Assembly (NCBI GenBank): GCA_964344335.1
Contig: CAYFMW010000005.1
Location: 1-62,018 of the forward strand
DNA length: 62,018 nt
Reading direction: 5' to 3'
Source: RUG11894 sp964344335
Lineage (GTDB): Bacteria > Bacillota > Clostridia > Peptostreptococcales > Anaerovoracaceae
The notes beneath the pieces were generated by a model. It saw only the letters and a program-made list of their open reading frames with translations. It made no database searches and was not told the DNA's origin. Every line of letters begins with the position of its first letter. The first letter of the stretch is position 1. Both the position numbers and the translations under genes were made by a program. Below are positions 8,362 to 15,068 of this stretch, piece after piece.

Positions 8362-9494
8362 TTATGAAGAGACTCGCCGTTCTCGGTTCGACAGGTTCCA
8401 TAGGTACTCAAAGTCTGAGCGTCATTCGGGAAAATCGCTCTCTGTATTCCGTGAGCAGCATTTCCTGCGGCTCAAATATCGAGCTTTTCAGAGGGCAGCT
8501 TGCAGAGTTTGAACCCTCCTTAGCCGTTTGCGCAAAGAAGGAAGATGCGCTCCGGCTTTCGGCTGAGTTTCCGCGGATTAAATTTTCCTGGGGAATGGAC
8601 GGCATAGTCGAGGCCGCCTGCATGCAGGAAGTCGATATGGTCGTAAACGCCCTCAGCGGTATGATGGGCATAAGGCCGACCTACGAGGCCGTAAGGGCGG
8701 GCAAGGATATAGCCTTTGCAAATAAGGAGACTCTGGTTGCGGCGGGGCCTCTCATCATGGCTGAGGTAAAGAAGCAGGGGGTGAATTTCCTTCCTGTAGA
8801 CAGCGAACATTCGGCGATATTTCAGTGCATTCAGGGTGCCGCAGGCAATCGCCCGACGAAGATAATACTCACGGCATCCGGAGGACCTTTCAGGGGCTTT
8901 ACCCGGGAACAGCTTAAAAATGTCACAAAGGAGATGGCGCTCGCGCATCCCAAGTGGAATATGGGGCCTAAGATAAGCATAGATTCCGCGACGATGATGA
9001 ACAAGGGGCTGGAGATAATTGAGGCCTGCATGCTCTTCGATTTCGACCAGAAGGATGTAATTGTCCATGTGCATCCGGAGAGCATAGTTCATTCGGCTGT
9101 AGAGTTTTCCGACGGCGCGCTTATGGCGCAGCTGGGAATCCCCGATATGAAAGTGCCGATAGCCTATGCGCTCTCCTGGCCGAAGAGGCTTTCGAATATA
9201 GCCGAGCCGCCGAATTTATTCGAGGTAGGAAGTCTTAATTTTGAAAAGCCAGACGAGGAGACCTTCGTATGCCTTCGCCTCGCTCGAAAGGCCATGGAGC
9301 TTGGGGCGGGCTATCCGGCGGTGCTCAATGCGGCAAATGAAGAGGCCGTCGCGGCCTTTTTGAAGGATAAAATCAGCTTTTTACAGATAGGGGAAATGGT
9401 CGAGTCCGCACTTGAGCATCACAGCCCGATGCAGATAGGCTCGATAGAGGATGTATTTGAGATTGAAAGGGAAACAAGGGAGTTTCTGAGATGA
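8358..9494 (+). CDS. dxr: 1-deoxy-D-xylulose 5-phosphate reductoisomerase
   Basis: First committed enzyme of the MEP isoprenoid pathway, converting DXP to MEP with NADPH. The NADPH-binding LGSTGSIGTQSL lies at the N-terminus. The metal/substrate region PVDSEHSAIFQC and the flexible-loop segment HPKWNMGPKISIDSATMMNKG are intact. Length 378 residues. A GTG at 8358 overlaps the cdsA stop; an ATG two codons later at 8364 (MKRLAVLGSTG) is equally plausible. Ends by overlapping rseP by four bases. Confidence 0.96.
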   Translation: MIMKRLAVLGSTGSIGTQSLSVIRENRSLYSVSSISCGSNIELFRGQLAEFEPSLAVCAKKEDALRLSAEFPRIKFSWGMDGIVEAACMQEVDMVVNALSGMMGIRPTYEAVRAGKDIAFANKETLVAAGPLIMAEVKKQGVNFLPVDSEHSAIFQCIQGAAGNRPTKIILTASGGPFRGFTREQLKNVTKEMALAHPKWNMGPKISIDSATMMNKGLEIIEACMLFDFDQKDVIVHVHPESIVHSAVEFSDGALMAQLGIPDMKVPIAYALSWPKRLSNIAEPPNLFEVGSLNFEKPDEETFVCLRLARKAMELGAGYPAVLNAANEEAVAAFLKDKISFLQIGEMVESALEHHSPMQIGSIEDVFEIERETREFLR

Positions 9495-10510
9495 ACACAG
9501 TACCGTTTGTTATAGCAGCAATAATAATGTTTGCGCTCTTGGTTGCATCGCACGAGTTCGGACACTTCGCGTCGGCAAAGCTGCTCGGCGTGCGCGTCAA
9601 CGAGTTTTCTATAGGTATGGGACCCCTCATTTTTCAGAGGAAGAAAGGGGAGACCGAGTATTCGCTTCGGGCGCTTCCCATAGGTGGATTTTGCAGAATA
9701 GAAGGAGAGGACGGCGACTCCGAATCCGGCTCCGATGATGAGCGCTCATTTGCGAAGAAGCCCTGGTGGGCGAAGGTCATAATACTCGCCTCGGGAGCTT
9801 TTATGAATATCCTGCTCTGTCTTTTGATTTTGACCATGGTCTTCGTCTATAGCGGAACTTGCACAAATTATCTTGATGAAGTGCTTCCCGGAGGCCCCGC
9901 GGATCTTGCGGGTATAAAGCCCGGCGACAGGATAATCGCCATAGACGGCAAGGATTACAGCGAGTGGGAGAAGATAGTCGGAGTTATTTCCGGTTCCGAT
10001 GGAAAGCCCATGAGCGTGAGCGTCTTAAGGGATGGCGAGAGACTCACTTTTGACTGCGCAGCCGTCGAAAGGGAGGGAAGGTGGGTACTTGGAATCATCT
10101 GCAAGCTGAGCCATTCGCCCTTTGCGGCCTTCAGGCAAAGCTTATCGGCTACGGCGGAGATGTTCAATCAGATGAGACTCTTCTTTGCTCAGCTCTTTGT
10201 CGGCAAAGTCAATACCGACGATGTGGTCGGAGTAGTGGGAATAGTCTCGATAATGAGCGAACAGTCGAAGTACGGCTTCGCTTCGCTCGCGTATCTGGTC
10301 GCGATAATTTCTCTCAATTTGGGACTTGTGAATTTACTGCCTCTTCCCGCGCTGGACGGGGGCAGAATACTTTTCGTGTTTGTGAGGCTCATATTCGGAG
10401 GCAGAATAAGCGACAAGGCGGAGGCCTATGTACATGCCGCGGGGATGATTCTCCTGATGGCATTGATGGTGTTTTTGGTAATCAAGGATGTAAAGAGATT
10501 CGTCCTATAG
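9491..10510 (+). CDS. rseP: Site-2 intramembrane zinc metalloprotease RseP/RasP
   Basis: Membrane-embedded protease of regulated intramembrane proteolysis. The zinc motif is HEFGH at residues 21-25 in the first helix, the central region (DEVLPGGPADLAGIKPGDRIIAIDG) is a PDZ domain, and the third zinc ligand lies in NLLPLPALDGGRI near residue 285. Length 339 residues. Conserved neighbour of dxr and ispG in Bacillota. A possible client is the anti-sigma factor at 36,125, which has a single membrane helix, but that link is inference only. Confidence 0.94.
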   Translation: MNTVPFVIAAIIMFALLVASHEFGHFASAKLLGVRVNEFSIGMGPLIFQRKKGETEYSLRALPIGGFCRIEGEDGDSESGSDDERSFAKKPWWAKVIILASGAFMNILLCLLILTMVFVYSGTCTNYLDEVLPGGPADLAGIKPGDRIIAIDGKDYSEWEKIVGVISGSDGKPMSVSVLRDGERLTFDCAAVEREGRWVLGIICKLSHSPFAAFRQSLSATAEMFNQMRLFFAQLFVGKVNTDDVVGVVGIVSIMSEQSKYGFASLAYLVAIISLNLGLVNLLPLPALDGGRILFVFVRLIFGGRISDKAEAYVHAAGMILLMALMVFLVIKDVKRFVL

Positions 10511-10518
10511 GAGAATAA

Positions 10519-11586
10519 ATGACGAGGCAGGTTTTCTGCGGGAATGTTCCGATTGGAGGGGGCGCTCCCGTCAGCATACAATCGATGACGAACACGGATA
10601 CACGCGATGCGGCCGCTACGCTCGCGCAAATTTCGCGTCTGGTCGATGCGGGTTGCCAAATCGTGCGCTGCGCCGTTCCCGATATGGAGGCTGCGCAAAG
10701 TATTTCTGCGATTAAAAAGGGCAGTCCCATACCCGTGGTCGCGGACATCCACTTCGATTACAGGCTCGCAATAGCTGCACTCGAAAACGGAGCGAATAAG
10801 GTGCGAATCAATCCCGGCAATATAGGAGGCGAGGAGAAATTCGCAAAAGTTCTCTCCAAGGCAAAGGAATGCGGCGCAGCTGTTCGCATAGGCGTAAACT
10901 CAGGTTCTCTCGAAAAGGAGCTTTTGGCCAAATACGGTGGGGTCTGTGCCGAGGCCCTGTGTGAATCCGCCCTTAAGTCCGTCAAATTCGCCGAATCCGA
11001 GGGTTTTGAATCCATCGTGGTCTCCCTTAAATCCTCGGATGTAAAAGTCAACCACGAGGCTCACAGGCTCTTTGCGGCCCGGAGCGACAGGCCGCTGCAC
11101 ATCGGGCTCACCGAGGCCGGTGCGGGTCGCATGGCCGAGATAAAGAGCTGCGCGGCTCTCGGGGCGCTGCTGCTCGAAGGCATAGGAGATACTATGAGAA
11201 TTTCCTTGACGGGCGACCCGGTGCGCGAGGTTAAACTTGCCGCGGAGCTCCTGCAAGCAGTGGGATTGCGCAGAAGAGGCATAGATTTTATATCCTGTCC
11301 GACCTGCGGCAGGACGAGGGTCGATCTGGACGAAATTGCACGAGAAGTCGAAGAGCGACTCGGGCCGCTTTCCGAAAGGCTCGCAAATAAAGAAATATAT
11401 ATAAAGGTGGCCGTTATGGGATGCGAGGTTAACGGCCCCGGCGAAGCAAAAGATGCCGACTTCGGAGTAGCATGCGGTAAGGGGTGCGGACTGCTGTTTA
11501 AACGCGGAAAGACGCTTAGGACTGTCCCGGAAGACAGGATAGTGCCGGAGCTGATAGAGCTGATAGAAAAAGAATTCCATATATAG
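10519..11586 (+). CDS. ispG: 4-hydroxy-3-methylbut-2-enyl diphosphate synthase (IspG/GcpE)
   Basis: Penultimate MEP-pathway enzyme, a [4Fe-4S] protein converting MEcPP to HMBPP. The TIM-barrel part starts with GAPVSIQSMTNTDTRD near residue 15 and includes VADIHFDYRLA and NKVRINPGNIG. The cluster ligands are in CPTCGRT near residue 260 and GCEVNGPGE near 300. Length 355 residues, the short form without an inserted domain. In many Bacillota polC follows; here glyA does. Confidence 0.96.
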   Translation: MTRQVFCGNVPIGGGAPVSIQSMTNTDTRDAAATLAQISRLVDAGCQIVRCAVPDMEAAQSISAIKKGSPIPVVADIHFDYRLAIAALENGANKVRINPGNIGGEEKFAKVLSKAKECGAAVRIGVNSGSLEKELLAKYGGVCAEALCESALKSVKFAESEGFESIVVSLKSSDVKVNHEAHRLFAARSDRPLHIGLTEAGAGRMAEIKSCAALGALLLEGIGDTMRISLTGDPVREVKLAAELLQAVGLRRRGIDFISCPTCGRTRVDLDEIAREVEERLGPLSERLANKEIYIKVAVMGCEVNGPGEAKDADFGVACGKGCGLLFKRGKTLRTVPEDRIVPELIELIEKEFHI

Positions 11587-11608
11587 ATTATTTATTTTGG
11601 AGGGTAAT

Positions 11609-12862
11609 ATGGTCAAAGCAATGATGCAATTCCTTATCGAAAAGGATCCGGAACTGGGTGCCGCCATCGAATTGGAATTAAAGAGGCAGCAGCGCAATAT
11701 CGAACTGATCGCTTCGGAGAACTTCGTAAGCGAAGCGGTGCTCGTCGCGGCGGGAACAGTACTTACAAATAAATATGCTGAAGGTTATAGCGGAAGGCGC
11801 TACTACGGAGGCTGTCAGTATATCGATATTGTCGAGACGCTGGCCATCGAGAGGGCGAAGAAGCTCTTCAACTGCAAGTTCGCAAATGTTCAGCCTCATT
11901 CGGGCTCGAATGCAAACCAGGCGGTATACCTTGCGCTCTGCAAGCCCGGAGATACCGTTATGGGAATGAACCTCGATGACGGAGGACATCTGACTCACGG
12001 TTCTCCCTTCAACCAGTCCGGCAAGCATTACAATATCGTTCCTTACGGGCTCAACCCCGAGACTCAGACCATAGATTACGAAGCCCTCAGACGCATAGCT
12101 TTAGAGAGTCGCCCGAAGATGATAATCGCCGGCGCCTCCGCATATCCCAGAACCATAGATTTTAAGATATTCCGCGAGCTTGCCGACGAGGTAGGAGCCT
12201 ACCTTATGGTCGACATGGCTCATATTGCGGGACTCGTCGCGGCGGGCGAACATCCTTCGCCGCTTCCCTATGCGCACGCCGTTACAAGCACCACCCATAA
12301 AACCCTCAGAGGACCCCGCGGAGGCTTGATACTTACGAACGACGAGGCTGTCGCAAAGAAGTTGAATTCGGCTGTCTTTCCGGGCACCCAGGGCGGTCCG
12401 CTCGAGCATATAATCGCCGCCAAGGCCGTCGCTTTCGAAGAGGCTCTAAAGCCTGAATTTAAAGAATATCAGCACCGCATAATCCTCAACGCGCGCGCTC
12501 TTGCAAAGGGATTGCTCGACCGCGGCTTCGATCTGGTATCCGGCGGAACCGATACCCATCTGCTGCTCGTGGACCTGCGCAAATTCGGCATCACCGGCAA
12601 GGAGATGGAGGAGAGGCTGGACCATGTTTATATCACCGTCAACAAGAACATGATACCCGGAGACCCCCAGCCTCCGATGCTCACCAGCGGCATAAGGATT
12701 GGAACCTCCGCGGTTACGACCAGAGGATTCGACGAAAAGGATATGGACAAAGTAGCGGAGCTGATTTACATGGCCGCGAAGGACATAAATAACGAGGAGC
12801 GCATTCGCAAGGAAGTGGAGGGGCTCTGCAGCAGATATCCACTGTACGAGGAAAGATTGTAA
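11609..12862 (+). CDS. glyA: Serine hydroxymethyltransferase
   Basis: PLP enzyme that converts serine and tetrahydrofolate to glycine and methylene-THF, the main source of one-carbon units. The start is the ATG at 11609 after GGAGGGTAAT. Motifs: ELIASENFVS near residue 30, YAEGYSGRRYYGG near 50, and VTSTTHKTLRGPRGG with the PLP lysine near 225. Length 417 residues is usual. About 80 bp separate it from the rimP promoter, so it may be transcribed with ispG or alone. Confidence 0.97.
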   Translation: MVKAMMQFLIEKDPELGAAIELELKRQQRNIELIASENFVSEAVLVAAGTVLTNKYAEGYSGRRYYGGCQYIDIVETLAIERAKKLFNCKFANVQPHSGSNANQAVYLALCKPGDTVMGMNLDDGGHLTHGSPFNQSGKHYNIVPYGLNPETQTIDYEALRRIALESRPKMIIAGASAYPRTIDFKIFRELADEVGAYLMVDMAHIAGLVAAGEHPSPLPYAHAVTSTTHKTLRGPRGGLILTNDEAVAKKLNSAVFPGTQGGPLEHIIAAKAVAFEEALKPEFKEYQHRIILNARALAKGLLDRGFDLVSGGTDTHLLLVDLRKFGITGKEMEERLDHVYITVNKNMIPGDPQPPMLTSGIRIGTSAVTTRGFDEKDMDKVAELIYMAAKDINNEERIRKEVEGLCSRYPLYEERL

Positions 12863-12897
12863 TAGCTGGATTTCCTGCGATTTTGCGTCAAAATCTC

Positions 12898-12928
12898 TTG
12901 CAATATCTGTAAACTGTGGTACTATAAT
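12898..12928 (+). promoter_or_regulatory. Promoter of the rimP-nusA-infB operon
   Basis: TTGCAA at 12898-12903 and TATAAT at 12923-12928 with a 19-bp spacer; an overlapping TACTAT at 12920-12925 gives a 16-bp spacer. Predicted transcript start is near 12935, about 10 bases before the hairpin. Confidence 0.6.
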
Positions 12929-12944
12929 AAACGATAAGTTATTC

Positions 12945-12977
12945 CTGAAGAGTGGGCGGGCCCACTCTTCAGTTTTT
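12945..12977 (+). terminator. Perfect hairpin plus T-run in the rimP leader (terminator/attenuator)
   Basis: CTGAAGAGTGGG (12945-12956), loop CGGG, CCCACTCTTCAG (12961-12972), then TTTTT. This has the form of an intrinsic terminator but lies between the operon promoter and the rimP ribosome site (TTAGGAGGAGGA), so it can act only as an attenuator or readthrough control of this operon, or as a terminator of transcripts arriving from glyA. Confidence 0.75.
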
Positions 12978-12987
12978 AGGAGGAGGA

Positions 12988-13467
12988 ATGGCTGCTAAAA
13001 ATCTGAGCGAACTGATAGAACAGTGGTTGCTGGAATTTGAAGAAGCGGGCTCTTACGAGCTCAGCCGCGTTACCTATACCAAGGAGGGAAAGGAACGCTA
13101 CCTGAGGGTCTTCGTGGATAAACTCGAAGGCGACGGATACGGCAGAATGGGCACGGAGGACTGCGTCAAGCTAAGCAGGTATTTAAGCGCCAGACTCGAT
13201 GAGGCGGATCCGATAAAGGATGCCTACTTCCTGGAGGTTTCGTCTCCTGGTCTGGACAGGCCGCTCATATCGGAGAAGGATTTTCAGCGTTTTAAGGGCG
13301 AGCTTATAGAGATAAGCCTCTATAAGGCCGTGGACGGAAGGAAGTTCCATACGGGCAGGCTCATCGCTTATAGCGAAGGCAATATAACAATCGTCGGCGA
13401 CGACGGCAAGGAGAGAGTTTTTAATTATAAAGATGCGGCCAAGGTTAATTTGGCTGTCACTTTTTAA
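12988..13467 (+). CDS. rimP: Ribosome maturation factor RimP
   Basis: Helps assemble the 30S subunit. The ATG at 12988 follows a strong AGGAGGAGG; an upstream in-frame GTG at 12952 lies inside the terminator hairpin and is rejected. The 159-residue protein has an N-terminal alpha/beta domain, the family signature YFLEVSSPGLDRPL near residue 80, and a C-terminal SH3-like domain. First gene of the nusA operon, with nusA following after 11 bp. Confidence 0.93.
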   Translation: MAAKNLSELIEQWLLEFEEAGSYELSRVTYTKEGKERYLRVFVDKLEGDGYGRMGTEDCVKLSRYLSARLDEADPIKDAYFLEVSSPGLDRPLISEKDFQRFKGELIEISLYKAVDGRKFHTGRLIAYSEGNITIVGDDGKERVFNYKDAAKVNLAVTF

Positions 13468-13478
13468 GGAGGTTCTGA

Positions 13479-14783
13479 ATGAACATAGATTTCATCGAAG
13501 CTGTTGAGGCTCTTCAGCGCGAAAGGGGCATCCCCAAGGAGGCGCTATTCGAGGCTATAGAGAGCGCGCTGGTTTCGGCGTACAAAAAGAATTACAACGA
13601 TGCGCAGAATGTGCGCATAATCATAGACCAGGAGAGCGGTGCCGTCCATGTCTTTATGCGAAGAGACATAGTTGAGGAGGTCGAGGATCCCTTCTCCCAG
13701 TGCAGTCTGGAGGAGGCTCAGTCGATAGACCCCGATTACGAGCTTGGCGATGTAATCGAATACATGGTCAATCCGCAGGGCTTCGGGCGCATAGCCGCAC
13801 AGTCCGCAAAGCAGGTCGTAATGCAGAAGATACGCGAGACCGAGCGCGGGATGATCTTCGATGAATTTATTGCCCGTCAGGGCGAAATAGTAACCGGAAC
13901 CGTTCAGAGGGTAAGCAACGACACGGTCTTTGTAACCATGGGTAGAGCGGAAGGTATACTTTCGAGAAACGAGCAGATTCCCGGCGAAAGATACAGATAT
14001 AACGACAGGATTAAGGTCTTCGTAATGGATGTTAAAAAGACCTCAAAGGGGCCTCAGGTATTTTTATCCAGGTCTCATCCGGGACTCGTTAAAAGACTCT
14101 TCGAGCTGGAGGTTCCCGAGATTCAGGAAGGCGTTGTGGAGATAAAGAGCATCGCGCGCGAGGCGGGATCGAGGACTAAAATTGCAGTCTGCACCTACGA
14201 CGAGAATGTCGACCCGGTGGGTTCATGCGTCGGAACGAGGGGTACCAGAGTGCAGGCAGTAGTCGATGAGCTCTCAGGAGAGAAGATAGATATAATCAAC
14301 TGGAGCGAGGAGCCCGGCAAGCTGATAAGCAGCGCGCTGTCTCCGGCAAAGGTCGAGATGGTGCTGATAGACGAGGTCGGAAGATCCGCGACGGCGGTGG
14401 TTCCCGATTATCAGCTCTCGCTTGCGATCGGCAAGGAGGGTCAGAATGTAAGACTCGCCGCTAAGCTCTGCGGATGGAAGATAGATATCAAGAGCCACAC
14501 TCAGTATCAGCCCACCCTCGATGCCATGAGTGCTGCGGCGGATGAGTTCGAGTACGGCGAGGATGAGGTTCTTGCACATGATTACGATGGAGCCGGCTTC
14601 GAAGCGGAGGATGCAGTCGAAGAACTCGAATTCGATATACCCACTCCTTCCAGGATTAAGCGGATGAAAAAGGCGGAGCTCGTAGAGTTTGCGGAGAGCA
14701 TGGAGATCGAAATGGATCCCGATGCCACGAATGCCGTGATGGCAGATACGATAATTGCCGCTTTGGAGGAACGGGGTCTATAG
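13479..14783 (+). CDS. nusA: Transcription termination/antitermination factor NusA, with C-terminal extension
   Basis: Binds RNA polymerase and nascent RNA, modulating pausing, intrinsic termination and antitermination. Order: N-terminal RNAP-binding domain (~1-125), S1 domain (~130-200, GEIVTGTVQRVSNDTVFVTMG), then two KH domains (~205-345, with GSCVGTRGTRVQAVV and AIGKEGQNVRLAAKL). Bacillus NusA stops about here at ~370 residues. This one reaches 434 with an acidic linker and a helical tail, MKKAELVEFAESMEIE onward, that closely matches the tail of ribosomal protein L21 at 49,510. ylxR starts immediately at the next base. Confidence 0.96.
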   Translation: MNIDFIEAVEALQRERGIPKEALFEAIESALVSAYKKNYNDAQNVRIIIDQESGAVHVFMRRDIVEEVEDPFSQCSLEEAQSIDPDYELGDVIEYMVNPQGFGRIAAQSAKQVVMQKIRETERGMIFDEFIARQGEIVTGTVQRVSNDTVFVTMGRAEGILSRNEQIPGERYRYNDRIKVFVMDVKKTSKGPQVFLSRSHPGLVKRLFELEVPEIQEGVVEIKSIAREAGSRTKIAVCTYDENVDPVGSCVGTRGTRVQAVVDELSGEKIDIINWSEEPGKLISSALSPAKVEMVLIDEVGRSATAVVPDYQLSLAIGKEGQNVRLAAKLCGWKIDIKSHTQYQPTLDAMSAAADEFEYGEDEVLAHDYDGAGFEAEDAVEELEFDIPTPSRIKRMKKAELVEFAESMEIEMDPDATNAVMADTIIAALEERGL

Positions 14784-15053
14784 ATGAAAGCCAAGAAGGT
14801 TCCGGAGAGGAGATGCATAGCCTGCATGAAGGTCGCCCCAAAGAGCGAGCTGCTTCGCATAGTTGCGACGGATACGGGGGTTAAGGCCGATCCGGGAGGC
14901 AAGATGAACGGAAGAGGTGCATATATATGCAGGAGCATGAGTTGCCTCGAACTTGCTTTGAAGAAGAAAGCGCTTTCTCGGAATTTAAAGAAGGAAATGA
15001 GCCGAGAGGAAGTGCAGATCTTGGCGGAAGAGCTCGCTGAAATGTTGAAATAA
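14784..15053 (+). CDS. ylxR: YlxR (RnpM) RNA-binding protein
   Basis: A small basic protein of 89 residues with the family signature RRCIACMKVAPKSELLRIV near residue 10 and GRGAYICRSMSCLELALKKKAL near 40. Proteins of this family bind RNA; in B. subtilis a role in modulating RNase P has been reported. Its ATG directly abuts the nusA stop. ylxQ (an L7Ae-like gene), which usually sits between ylxR and infB in Bacillota, is absent: only 15 bp separate ylxR from infB. Confidence 0.9.
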   Translation: MKAKKVPERRCIACMKVAPKSELLRIVATDTGVKADPGGKMNGRGAYICRSMSCLELALKKKALSRNLKKEMSREEVQILAEELAEMLK

Positions 15054-15068
15054 TACCGGAGGTGTTTT

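Noticed and set aside
11597..11608. Upstream TTG start for glyA
   Set aside because: It would place the GGAGGGT ribosome site inside the coding sequence; ATG 11609 is correctly spaced.
12952..12987. GTG start for rimP inside the hairpin
   Set aside because: It would require translation through the terminator stem, and the extra residues are only encoded repeats of that stem.
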